Source of the DNA: JAJEAD01 sp964420925
Lineage (GTDB): Bacteria > Pseudomonadota > Gammaproteobacteria > HK1
Assembly (NCBI GenBank): GCA_964420925.1
Contig: CAYQVB010000102.1
Span: 1 to 64,000 of the forward strand
Reading direction: 5' to 3'
DNA: 64,000 nt
The position numbers were made by a program, and so were the translations under genes. A model generated the notes under the pieces. The model saw only the letters and a list, made by a program, of their open reading frames with translations, had not been told where the DNA came from and ran no database searches. Below, in pieces: positions 41,354 through 49,763 of the stretch (positions within the stretch are counted from its first letter, which is position 1; each line of letters begins with the position of its first letter).

Positions 41354-42949
41354 TCATTCCGCCCGGCCGCCTTCGGCCAGCGCGAGGTTTCCCACCGCCT
41401 TCACCCGAATCCGGGTTGCGTTGCTGGGGACGTAGGTCAACGGCACTTCGTCGATGTCGACTACCTCGACGCTCGAGGCGTCGCCGCCGGCAGCCACCAC
41501 CTTGTCAACGGCGGCGGCGCGGCAGTCGGCGATCGCCTCCTCCCGGCCCGTTTTCTCCAACGAGTACACGCGCTCCACTTGCCCGCCGACCTGGGCGATG
41601 GCGGCGCCGATGGCATTGGCGACCTCGGCGTGCTCGGGCCGCAGCACGCGCGACGCTCCGGCGAGAGTGTCGCCCACCAGAATGTTTCCGCCGCCGACGA
41701 GGATCACCGGAACGTCGTGCGCGCTCGTCTTGATGCGATCGATGGCGCTTTCCAGGCGGGTCCTCATCTCCGCCATCACGCGCTCCACCAGGTGCGCGTC
41801 GAGGCTCTCCACGCGGTGCGGGTCTCCCACTCGGGCCTGCCCGGCGGCCACTGCTACATCCGTAGCGGTGAGCGTGCGGCCACCGAACACCAGCGCATCC
41901 GTGCTCAGTCGAAAGCCCGTGCTCTGCGGTCCGATGCGAAGCGGTTCCGACTGCACCAGGCTGCCCCCGCCGAGAGGAATCGACAGGGTGTCGGGCATGC
42001 GGAAGTTGGTGCGTACTCCGGCGATGTCCATCTCCACCGCCGCTTCCCTTGGAAATCCCTTCACCAGCGCCCCGACGTCGGTGGAGGTGCCGCCCACGTC
42101 GGCCACGATGCCCTCACGGACGCCGGAGAGGAACGCGGCGCCGCGCATGCTGTTGGTGGGACCCGAGGAAATGGTCAGCACCGGGAAGCGGTAAGCGAAC
42201 TCCGCATCCATCAGGGTGCCGTCGTTCTGGCTGATGAAGAGCGGCGCTTCGAGGCCGAGGGAGTTCACGGCATCGCGGATGCCCCGGACCGAGAGCTCCG
42301 CGACATCGCCCAGGCAGGCGTTGAGCACGGCGGCATTCTCTCTCTCCAGCAGTCCCATCCGGCCGTTTTCGTGCGAGAGCGACACCCTCAGGTCGGGGGC
42401 TTCCTGCCGGATGAGAGCCGCCGCTTCGATCTCGTGGCGAGGGTTGACGGGAGCAAACACGCCGGATATCGCCACCGCCCGTACGCCTTCGCGCCGCATC
42501 TTCCCGAGCGCATCGCGGATTCCGGAGGCATCCAGGGGAGAGATCTCTCGCCCGTCGAACTCGTGGCCGCCCCGGACCATGAAGGTGTGCACGCCGACGG
42601 CATCTCTCAGCTCTGATGGCCAGTCGACGAGAGGAGGCAGCGATTCGGTGGCGGGCAGTGCCAGACGCAACACCGCGGTGGGCGAGAGGCGCTTGCGTTC
42701 CAGCAGGGCGTTGGTCAGATGGGTGGTGCCGACCATCACCGCGTCGACGCGTCCGTTTCGTGGAAGCTGTCGGAGTGCTTCGCCGAGGGCGTCGCGGATC
42801 CCGGAGGTGACGTCGGCGGTGGTGGGACGCTTGGCGGCTCCGACAAGGGTGCGCCCAAGCATGAGGACGGCGTCGGTATGGGTGCCGCCTACATCGACAC
42901 CGAGACGGAATGCGGATGTGGATGCCTTCCTTGCCTGCTTTGTCGTCAT
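41354..42949 (-). CDS. Hydantoinase/oxoprolinase family protein (HyuA-type, ASKHA fold)
   Basis: 531 residues from the ATG at 42949. The N-terminus FRLGVDVGGTHTDAVLM is the ATP-phosphate loop of the hydantoinase A/oxoprolinase family, followed by MVGTTHLTNALLERK. Later motifs are GIVADVGGTSTDVG and PVILVGGGNILVGD. Members hydrolyse hydantoin-like or lactam rings with ATP, or carboxylate ketones. The matching DUF917 gene lies at 44469 on the same strand, with an amidinotransferase gene on the opposite strand between them. HyuA-type and DUF917 proteins commonly occur together. The C-terminal half of longer HyuA proteins is absent, as is normal for this branch. Confidence 0.83.
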   Translation of the reverse strand: MTTKQARKASTSAFRLGVDVGGTHTDAVLMLGRTLVGAAKRPTTADVTSGIRDALGEALRQLPRNGRVDAVMVGTTHLTNALLERKRLSPTAVLRLALPATESLPPLVDWPSELRDAVGVHTFMVRGGHEFDGREISPLDASGIRDALGKMRREGVRAVAISGVFAPVNPRHEIEAAALIRQEAPDLRVSLSHENGRMGLLERENAAVLNACLGDVAELSVRGIRDAVNSLGLEAPLFISQNDGTLMDAEFAYRFPVLTISSGPTNSMRGAAFLSGVREGIVADVGGTSTDVGALVKGFPREAAVEMDIAGVRTNFRMPDTLSIPLGGGSLVQSEPLRIGPQSTGFRLSTDALVFGGRTLTATDVAVAAGQARVGDPHRVESLDAHLVERVMAEMRTRLESAIDRIKTSAHDVPVILVGGGNILVGDTLAGASRVLRPEHAEVANAIGAAIAQVGGQVERVYSLEKTGREEAIADCRAAAVDKVVAAGGDASSVEVVDIDEVPLTYVPSNATRIRVKAVGNLALAEGGRAE

Positions 42950-43190
42950 TCGCCTGGGGCCTCGGACCCGGATATCCCGCCTGCGCTTCGGCTCACGCCT
43001 CGACGCTCCGAGCCATAGTGTCGCCGACTTGCCGGGCACCTGTGTGTGCGCAAGCCCGCCTGAGCGAAGCGGGTTCGGCCTCGCACGGGATGCCCGGCGG
43101 GGCTGCGGCGTGTCCACGCTGCGTCGTTTTCGGGCACACTCGCGCCTCGTCCCGTTGCAGCCAAGCCATTCGACCGGAGGAGCCCTGGGG

Positions 43191-44324
43191 ATGAGCAAGA
43201 CCGTCGTCAGCTCGTGGAACGATTTCGATCCGCTGGAGCACGTCATCGTCGGCCGGGCCGACTTCACGTGCATTCCGCCGTCCGAGCCCGCCACCGAGGC
43301 GAAGATTCCCGAGGACAGCGACATGCGGGGGATGTGGGGGCCGCGTCCGCTGGAGACGGTGGAGAAGGCCAACGCCGAGCTCGAGCACCTCGTGACGGTG
43401 CTGGAGCAACGCGGAGTCCGCGTGGATCGCCCGACCCCCCTCCAGTGGAACCAGGCGGTGGTGACGCCGGACTTCATGACCGGCTCCTCGTTCGGCTGCA
43501 TGCCCCCGCGCGACGTGCTGCTCACCGTCGGCAAGGAGATCCTCTCCGCCCCGATGTCGTTTCGCTGCCGCTACTGGGAGTACCTCGCCTACCACCCGCT
43601 GATGCAGCGCTACTTCGACGAGGACCCGGACTTCCGCTGGGAGCAGGCCCCGCGCCCCCGGCTCACCGGCGCGTCCTACCAGGCCGGCTACTTCGACGAG
43701 ATCACCATCGAGGAGCGCCTCACGCGCACCGCCGCGCTCGACTTCGTGACCACCGAGCACGAACCCCTGTTCGATGCGGCCGACATTCTGCGCATCGGCA
43801 AGGATCTCTTCTGCCAGCACGGGCTGACCACGAACCGGCGCGGGATGGAGTGGCTGCAGCGCCACTTCCCCGACCATCGGGTGCACGCGGTGAACTTTCC
43901 CGGCGATCCCTATCCGATCCACATCGACGCGACGTTCGTGCCGCTGCGCCCGGGGCTCGTCATCAACAATCCGAAGCGCCCATTGCCCGTCCCCCAGCGC
44001 GCGATCTTCGAGGCGAACGACTGGGAGATCGTCGACGCGGCCCCGCCCGCCCACAACCAGCCGCCGCCGCTGTGCTACTCCAGCGTGTGGCTGTCGATGA
44101 ACGTGCTGGTGCTCGACCCGAAGACGGTCGTCGTGGAGGCGAGCGAGGTCTATCAGCAGGAGCAGCTCGACGGGCTCGGCTTCGAGGTGATTCCGGTCCC
44201 GTTCCGAGGCGCCTACCCCTTCGGCGGCGGGCTGCACTGCGCTACCGGCGACGTCTTCCGCCGGGGCGAGTGCGAGGACTACTTCCCGAAGCAGGTTCCG
44301 GGGACGCGGATTCGGCCGCTTTGA
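43191..44324 (+). CDS. Glycine amidinotransferase-like enzyme (AGAT/StrB1 family)
   Basis: A 377-residue amidinotransferase of the guanidino-group-modifying superfamily. It starts SSWNDFDPLEHVIVGRADFTCIPP, as glycine:arginine amidinotransferases do. The catalytic Cys350 is in GGGLHCATGDV, the catalytic His in PIHIDATFVPL, and the Asp is likely in the FVTTEHEPLFDAAD region. Such enzymes move the amidino group of arginine to an amine, giving guanidinoacetate from glycine or other guanidino compounds in natural products. GGAGGAG lies 8 bases upstream. It stands between HyuA-type and DUF917 genes of opposite strand. The acceptor is uncertain. Confidence 0.85.
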   Translation: MSKTVVSSWNDFDPLEHVIVGRADFTCIPPSEPATEAKIPEDSDMRGMWGPRPLETVEKANAELEHLVTVLEQRGVRVDRPTPLQWNQAVVTPDFMTGSSFGCMPPRDVLLTVGKEILSAPMSFRCRYWEYLAYHPLMQRYFDEDPDFRWEQAPRPRLTGASYQAGYFDEITIEERLTRTAALDFVTTEHEPLFDAADILRIGKDLFCQHGLTTNRRGMEWLQRHFPDHRVHAVNFPGDPYPIHIDATFVPLRPGLVINNPKRPLPVPQRAIFEANDWEIVDAAPPAHNQPPPLCYSSVWLSMNVLVLDPKTVVVEASEVYQQEQLDGLGFEVIPVPFRGAYPFGGGLHCATGDVFRRGECEDYFPKQVPGTRIRPL

Positions 44325-44468
44325 AGCGGTGCTCGCCCCGCCCTCCGGCGACGCATCGGCCGGCCGGGCCGGCGTCTCGCGGAAGGTTGCCGCGTCAGGT
44401 CCGGCCCGGGTTTCCGGCGGCCGCGTCGAATGTCCACACACTCCGGTTCTCGAGATTGCCGCCTGCGT

Positions 44469-45569
44469 CTACCCCGATGAACACGACGGGTTTCGGCTCG
44501 CGGGAATCAGAGGGGAGTAGTCCACCTCGTACCCGAAGGCCCGGGGGCCGACCACTTCCAGCCCTTCCGAGGTGGTCCAGAGCGCCGGAGCGGGAAACCC
44601 CAGGATGGTGAGTCGCAATCCGTAGCGCAACATTTCGGTGGTGACCGGCTCTCCGGTCTCGGTGGCCACGGCGCAAATGAGGTCCGGCACCGTGCAGACG
44701 ATGCGCCCGTTGCGCCGCGCGATCAGATTCTCGTTCTGAAACTCGATGACCAGGTGGTCGCCGCGGAAAGCGTCCAGGCCGTCGATGGAGAGGCTCCCGC
44801 GGGCGAAGCCGGCGGTGGTACGGCGCTCCACGTCCACCACCTTGCCGATGAAGAGCACCTTGCCGGGGCAGGTCGCCAGCGCCGCCTCCACCGGATCCTC
44901 GCCTGCGCCACGGGCGCTTGCGACCGCCTCGCCCAGGCGGTGGGCCAGCGACAGGGTGTGCGGGATCGCGGTCCTGCGCACCTGCTCCGCGCTCATGGGC
45001 GCCACCGCGTAGCAGGCGGCGCAACCCATCTGGATGGTGACGGCACGGGCCAGGCGCTCCGCCCAGAGCGGGCTGACCACGTCCTGGATGATCGCGATAT
45101 TTCCCTTTTCGTCGGCCAGCGCCATCGGGCAGCAGGGCACGCCGTACACGAAGTAGGTCTTCATCTGAAACTCGGGGAAGGCCCGCCCCATGCCGTCCGC
45201 GTCCACCACCGGCAGGCCGGCGATCGCCGCCGGTATCAGCGGCTCCAACGAGTTGCTTCCCCCGATCTCGTTGGAGATCACGGCCGTCGCCGTCTCGCCG
45301 GTGCATTGCTCGATCGCGCGAAGCGCATCGTAGGACTGCTGGTCACGCAGCTTCTCGATGCCGACGGTGGGGGCGCCGATTCCGCCGACGCACACCACCC
45401 GGGCGTCGTCCGGCAGCTCCTCCGGCGCGAGCACGGTCACCGGCCCGTGTTGCCGAATCGCCTCCCGGGCGCGGAGCCGGCCAATGTAGGGATTGCCGCC
45501 ACCCCCGGTGCCCAGGATCGCCGCGCCGGTTGCGATGGCCTCCAGGTGATCCTCAGTGACTCGCCACAC
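44469..45569 (-). CDS. DUF917-family protein (hydantoinase/oxoprolinase-associated)
   Basis: 366 residues from a GTG at 45569. The N-terminus EDHLEAIATGAAILGTGGGGNPYIGRLRAREAI is the diagnostic start of DUF917 proteins, followed by VVCVGGIGAPTVGIEKL, NEIGGSNSLEPLIPAA and DADGMGRAFPEFQMKTYFV. The family accompanies HyuA-type proteins and is thought to share the catalysis or supply a subunit; the biochemical role is not established. The HyuA-type gene lies at 41354-42949 on the same strand. The promoter region shared with caiD is 110 bp and AT-rich in its middle. Confidence 0.82.
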   Translation of the reverse strand: MWRVTEDHLEAIATGAAILGTGGGGNPYIGRLRAREAIRQHGPVTVLAPEELPDDARVVCVGGIGAPTVGIEKLRDQQSYDALRAIEQCTGETATAVISNEIGGSNSLEPLIPAAIAGLPVVDADGMGRAFPEFQMKTYFVYGVPCCPMALADEKGNIAIIQDVVSPLWAERLARAVTIQMGCAACYAVAPMSAEQVRRTAIPHTLSLAHRLGEAVASARGAGEDPVEAALATCPGKVLFIGKVVDVERRTTAGFARGSLSIDGLDAFRGDHLVIEFQNENLIARRNGRIVCTVPDLICAVATETGEPVTTEMLRYGLRLTILGFPAPALWTTSEGLEVVGPRAFGYEVDYSPLIPASRNPSCSSG

Positions 45570-45679
45570 AGTGCGCCGCGTCCTTGTTCGAGACGACGAT
45601 GATATAGACTACATTTCGAAGCTTTGGCAAAGCGAGAGGACACCCGGCCGCCCGGTGCGGCGGGGATGAGGAATGGAGT

Positions 45680-46480
45680 ATGAGTGAAGCGGTCCGCACC
45701 GAACGCCGTGGCAAGGTCCTCGAGGTCACCCTTGACCGCCCGCCCGCCAACGCCATCGACAAGGCCACCTCGCAGGCCCTCTACGACGCGTTTCGCACGC
45801 TGCAGGACGACGACGACCTGTTGATCGGCATCATCACCGGGGCAGGGGAGCGCATCTTCTCCGCGGGCTGGGACCTGAAGGCGGTCGCCGCCGCCGAGAG
45901 CCCCGACGAGGTCGAAGGCGACGAATCGCCGGGCGGTTTCGCCGGGCTCACCGAGTTCTGGGACCTCTACAAGCCGGTCATCGCGGCGGTCAACGGCGCC
46001 ACCGTGGGCGGGGGCTTCGAGCTCGCCCTCTCCGCCGACATCATCCTCGCCGCCGAGCATGCCGAGTTCTGGCTGCCGGAGATGGAGCGGGGCTTTCTCG
46101 CGAGCGCGGGCGCCATCCAGCGCCTGCCGCGCCGCATTCCCTACAACGTGGCGATGGAGCTCTTCCTGACCGGGCGCCACATGGACGCGGCGGAAGCCAG
46201 GCACTGGGGACTGGTGAGCGAGGTCCTCCCCGCGGACCGGCTGATGGAGCGCGCCCGCGCCCTGGCCGATCAACTGTCGGAGGGTGCGCCGCTCGCGACC
46301 CAGGCGCTCAAGGCGATCATGCCGGTGGTGATGCCGCTTCCGCTGGAGGAGGCGATGCGGATCACGCAGCGAGGCCGCAACGCCCACCCCGTATACGAGA
46401 AGATGATGAATTCGGAGGACTACATGGAAGGTCCCCGTGCCTTCGCGGAGAAGCGCAAGCCGGTGTGGAAGGGGCGTTGA
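45680..46480 (+). CDS. caiD: Carnitinyl-CoA dehydratase (crotonobetainyl-CoA hydratase) CaiD-like
   Basis: A 266-residue crotonase-family protein. It closely follows CaiD: LEVTLDRPPANAIDKATSQ, ITGAGERIFSAGWDLKAVAA (the SAGWDLKA block is typical of CaiD), PGGFAGLTEFWDLYKPVIAA, GATVGGGFELALSADIILAA, and the end EGPRAFAEKRKPVWKGR. CaiD hydrates crotonobetainyl-CoA to carnitinyl-CoA. A matching CaiB transferase or CaiC ligase is not in this window. It is followed after 19 bp by a GcvT-fold protein, which suggests a linked methyl/methylamine-transfer step. Confidence 0.8.
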   Translation: MSEAVRTERRGKVLEVTLDRPPANAIDKATSQALYDAFRTLQDDDDLLIGIITGAGERIFSAGWDLKAVAAAESPDEVEGDESPGGFAGLTEFWDLYKPVIAAVNGATVGGGFELALSADIILAAEHAEFWLPEMERGFLASAGAIQRLPRRIPYNVAMELFLTGRHMDAAEARHWGLVSEVLPADRLMERARALADQLSEGAPLATQALKAIMPVVMPLPLEEAMRITQRGRNAHPVYEKMMNSEDYMEGPRAFAEKRKPVWKGR

Positions 46481-46499
46481 CGCCGCGCGGCGATCGCTG

Positions 46500-47669
46500 A
46501 TGTCGGACCCTCCCTCCAACTACGCCTCCGTCGACGACACCTTCCGCGTCAGCGCCAAGCGCTTCGCACGCTCCCCCTGGCTCTCCTCCTACATCACGCC
46601 CGAGACGGTGCTCGGGGTGTACAGCGGCCGCTTCTTCCCTCTCTCCATGGGAGAGGATCCGGTAGATGCGTACTGGAACCTGCGCCGAGGCGTCACGCTC
46701 TTCGACGTGCCCGAGCACCCCATCGAGATCGCGGGCCCCGACGCGCTTCCCTTCCTGAACCGCCTCTTCTGCCGGGACCTTTCCCGGTTGCGGGTCGGCC
46801 GGGCCAGCTACGCCATCGCCTGCAACCATTCCGGCGGCATCGTCATGGACGGCGTCGTCCTGCACGTTTCGCCGGGCCGGTACTGGTACGTGCTGGCGGA
46901 CGGGGAGTTCACGACTTGGCTGGAGGCGCACCGCGCCGGCTACGACGTGAGGATTCGCGATCCGGAGTCCTGGGTCCTGCAGGTGCAGGGGCCACGCGCC
47001 CTGGAAGTGCTGGCGCCCATGCTGGACGGCGCGGCCCCCTCGCCCTTCCGCTACTTCAGCGTGCATGAGTGCGAGGTCGCCGGCGAGCCCTTCATCGTCT
47101 CGCGCACCGGCTGGACCGGCGAGCTCGGCTTCGAGCTCTACTCGCGGCATCCCGGCGTCGACGGAGAGCGCGTCTTCCGGCACCTCGTCCAGGCCGGATC
47201 CCCCTTCGGCATGAGGGTGAGTGCGCTGGAATGCATGGGTATTCGCCGCATAGAGGCCGGAATCAGGGACAACGGCACGGACATGGATGCCTCGATGACC
47301 CCCTTCGCGGCGGGTCTCGGGGGCTTCGTCGACCTGGAAAAGACCGTGCACATCGGCGCGGAGGCCCTGCGCACGGTGGATCGGCGCTCCGCTTTCTTCG
47401 GGGTGCAATCCGATCCCGGCTCCCCGCCGGGGCGGCACCGGGTGTGGCATGGGGGCCGGGAGGTCGGCCGACTCACCGCCGCCGCTCGATCTCCCTTTCT
47501 TCAGAGTACGATCGGCTACGTGCGCTTCGACTCGCCCGGCGAGTGGGAGGGTGAGCAGGTGTCGCTCGAGGCTGTGGACGGTACGCGCTACCCGGCTCGG
47601 GTCGTCGCACTGCCCTTCTACGATGCGGAGAAGCGCATACCGCGGGGTCTCGGCGGTGCGCCGCCCTGA
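46500..47669 (+). CDS. Aminomethyltransferase-fold (GcvT/DmdA-like) protein
   Basis: 389 residues from the ATG at 46500. The glycine-cleavage T-protein fold is recognisable: YWNLRRGVTLFDVPEHPIEIAGPDALPFLNRLFCRDLSRLRVG, SGGIVMDGVVLHV, VQGPRALEVLAPML, RTGWTGELGFELYSRHPG and ECMGIRRIEAGIRDNGTDMDAS. Members transfer one-carbon units from a methylated amine or sulfonium to tetrahydrofolate. Here demethylation of a betaine- or carnitine-like substrate is plausible because caiD sits just upstream. The exact donor is unknown. Its 3' end overlaps the next gene by 14 bp. Confidence 0.8.
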   Translation: MSDPPSNYASVDDTFRVSAKRFARSPWLSSYITPETVLGVYSGRFFPLSMGEDPVDAYWNLRRGVTLFDVPEHPIEIAGPDALPFLNRLFCRDLSRLRVGRASYAIACNHSGGIVMDGVVLHVSPGRYWYVLADGEFTTWLEAHRAGYDVRIRDPESWVLQVQGPRALEVLAPMLDGAAPSPFRYFSVHECEVAGEPFIVSRTGWTGELGFELYSRHPGVDGERVFRHLVQAGSPFGMRVSALECMGIRRIEAGIRDNGTDMDASMTPFAAGLGGFVDLEKTVHIGAEALRTVDRRSAFFGVQSDPGSPPGRHRVWHGGREVGRLTAAARSPFLQSTIGYVRFDSPGEWEGEQVSLEAVDGTRYPARVVALPFYDAEKRIPRGLGGAPP

Positions 47670-48396
47670 GGGCCGGGCACGGCGGAAGTCGGAGCGCCTC
47701 TTTGCCGCTCTGCTTCTCACCCTTGCCGCGATGGGATTTGCCGGGGTTGCGGTCGCGGCCGACGCTCGAGTGGAGGCGGTGCAGAGGCGGCTCGCCGAGC
47801 TCGGCTACGACGCGGGTGTGGCGGACGGGCTCATGGGTCCCCGCACCCGGGCCGCCATCCGCGCGTTGCAGAGCGACCGCGGGCTGACGCAGTCGGGACG
47901 CATCGACGCCGCGACCCTTGCCGCACTGGGGCTCGAGGAAGCGCCTCCCTCGACCGTTGCCGCACCAGCGGCGCCCGCGAAGGCGCCGACCGAAACCTCC
48001 CTCATCCGCTACGAGCGCATCGGGTGGAAGGGACCCGCGAGCGCGCAGACGGTGCGCGAGCGTTTCCAGGCGTCACGCGATGCCCCGTTGCGCGCGCGCA
48101 TCAACGAGATCCTCATCGTGCCGAGCCCGGAGCGGATCTACATCCTCGCGTCCGGGGAGCGCCTCGACGAGCTGCCTTGTGACCCCGAGGTGAGCCGAGT
48201 GCATGCCGAGCTGATGCTCTACCCCGGCGGGCCGGTTCTGTTCACCCCGCTCGAAGACGGGGAACTCTGTCAGCTCGGACTCGGAATCGTCCTCCGCGGG
48301 GGGGCCACGCTCATGCTGGAGCAGACGACGTGGGACGAGCTTTCCTCGCCGGCAGGTCGGGTGCGCCTGGGAGCGACCGGCCTCGAGTTTCAGTGA
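47656..48396 (+). CDS. Exported protein with a peptidoglycan-binding domain
   Basis: 246 residues from a GTG at 47656. A signal peptide (RLFAALLLTLAAMGFAGVAVAAD) precedes one PG_binding_1 repeat (RVEAVQRRLAELGYDAGVADGLMGPRTRAAIRALQ then LTQSGRIDAATLAALG, about residues 35-95). The remaining 150 residues are unrecognised and include RYERIGWKGPASAQTVRERF, with a C-terminal beta-rich stretch. It probably anchors to cell-wall glycan. It overlaps the gcvT-like gene by 14 bp and is joined by GTGA to the efflux adaptor gene, so all these genes may share a transcript. The GTG is the nearest start that keeps the signal peptide. Confidence 0.65.
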   Translation: MRRPEGRARRKSERLFAALLLTLAAMGFAGVAVAADARVEAVQRRLAELGYDAGVADGLMGPRTRAAIRALQSDRGLTQSGRIDAATLAALGLEEAPPSTVAAPAAPAKAPTETSLIRYERIGWKGPASAQTVRERFQASRDAPLRARINEILIVPSPERIYILASGERLDELPCDPEVSRVHAELMLYPGGPVLFTPLEDGELCQLGLGIVLRGGATLMLEQTTWDELSSPAGRVRLGATGLEFQ

Positions 48397-49763
48397 ATGC
48401 GAATGGACCGCCCGTGAGTCCGCCTTCGCGTTCACCGCGCCGCTGGCTCTTCCTGGTACCGCTCGGGATCGGCGTCGCCGCCGCCGTCTGGCTGCTGCGC
48501 AGCGGGCAGGATCCGGAGCACCTCCCGGAGCGGGAGGTCGCGCGTCCGGTGCGCGTCATCGAGGCTCCCTCGCTGGCGGCGGTGCCGCGTGCCGTCGGCT
48601 ACGGCAGCGTCGAGCCGGGAACGACCTGGCAGGCGATCGCAGAGGTCGGAGGCCGGGTGGTCGAAGTCCACGACCGCCTCGAAGTGGGGGCGATCCTCCG
48701 CGCCGGGGCGGTGCTGCTTCGCATCGACCGCGCCGACTACGACCTCGCGCTCGCGGAGGCGAAGGCGGACCACCAGGCGACGGAAGCGCAGCTCGCGGAG
48801 CTGGCGGCGCGGGAGGAGAACGCCCGCGCGTCGCTCGCCATCGAGCGCGAGGCATTCGATCTCGCGATCGCCGAGCTCGAGCGCCAGGAAAAGCTCGCGG
48901 CGCAGGGAGCGGTTTCTCGCTCCGCGCTCGAAACCCAGAAGCGCAGCACGCTCGCCCAGCGCCAGAGGGTGCAGGCAGAGGCGAACGTGCTGAACCTCGT
49001 GCCGGCCGAGCGCCAGGTGCTGCAGGCGCGGCTCGAGCGCCTGCGGAGCCTCATTCTCGCCGCCGAACGCGACGTGGAGCGCACGACCGTGATCCTGCCT
49101 TTCGACGGGCGGATCGCGGCGCTGGCCACCGAGCTCGGGCAGGTGGCGACACCGGGGCAGGTGCTCGTCGAGGCGGACGGGATCACGGTGGCGGAAGTGG
49201 CCGCGCAGGTTCCGATCTCGCACATGCGCGGGCTCGTTCCGGCTGCGGACAGCCTGGGAGCGAACATCACCGCGGGGAACCTGAGCGATCTCTTCACGAT
49301 CCGTGCCACGGTGCGGCATCCCGAGGTGACCGGAGTCTGGCCGGCGCGCTTCGCCCGGGTCAGCCCGACCATCGATCCGAGGACCCGGACAGTGGGCATC
49401 ATCGTCGAGGTCGACGAACCCTACCGGCGGGCGCAGCCCGGCGTGCGGCCGCCGCTCGTCAAGGGCATGTTCGTAGAGGTGGTGCTCTCCGGGCGACCCC
49501 GTGACGCCGTCGTGATCCCGAGCGGCGTGGTGCACGGCGGTGCGGTGTACGTCGCGGCGGACGGGGACCGGCTCGCACGCCGGCCCGTCGAGGTGTCGCT
49601 GTCCCAACCCTCTTTCCTGGTGGTGGCGAAGGGAATCGAGGCCGGCGATCGGGTCGTCGTCTCCGATCTCTTCCCCGCCATCGAGGGCATGCTGCTCGAT
49701 CCCGTTGACGACGTCGCCGCCCTTGCCGCGCTCGCCGCCGACGCAACGGGAGCCGCCCCTTGA
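48393..49763 (+). CDS. RND efflux periplasmic adaptor (membrane fusion protein)
   Basis: 456 residues from a GTG at 48393 overlapping the previous stop (GTGA). An N-terminal anchor (WLFLVPLGIGVAAAVWLL) is followed by a barrel-sandwich start (AIAEVGGRVVEVHDRLEVGAILRAGAVLLRID), a long alpha-hairpin (about residues 115-230) and the second lipoyl half (ERTTVILPFDGRIAALATELGQVATPGQVL). The beta-barrel and membrane-proximal domains come last (VEVDEPYRRAQPGVRPPLVKGMFVEVVLSG). It links the inner-membrane pump encoded next to an outer-membrane channel not present here. Substrate unknown. Confidence 0.87.
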   Translation: MNANGPPVSPPSRSPRRWLFLVPLGIGVAAAVWLLRSGQDPEHLPEREVARPVRVIEAPSLAAVPRAVGYGSVEPGTTWQAIAEVGGRVVEVHDRLEVGAILRAGAVLLRIDRADYDLALAEAKADHQATEAQLAELAAREENARASLAIEREAFDLAIAELERQEKLAAQGAVSRSALETQKRSTLAQRQRVQAEANVLNLVPAERQVLQARLERLRSLILAAERDVERTTVILPFDGRIAALATELGQVATPGQVLVEADGITVAEVAAQVPISHMRGLVPAADSLGANITAGNLSDLFTIRATVRHPEVTGVWPARFARVSPTIDPRTRTVGIIVEVDEPYRRAQPGVRPPLVKGMFVEVVLSGRPRDAVVIPSGVVHGGAVYVAADGDRLARRPVEVSLSQPSFLVVAKGIEAGDRVVVSDLFPAIEGMLLDPVDDVAALAALAADATGAAP

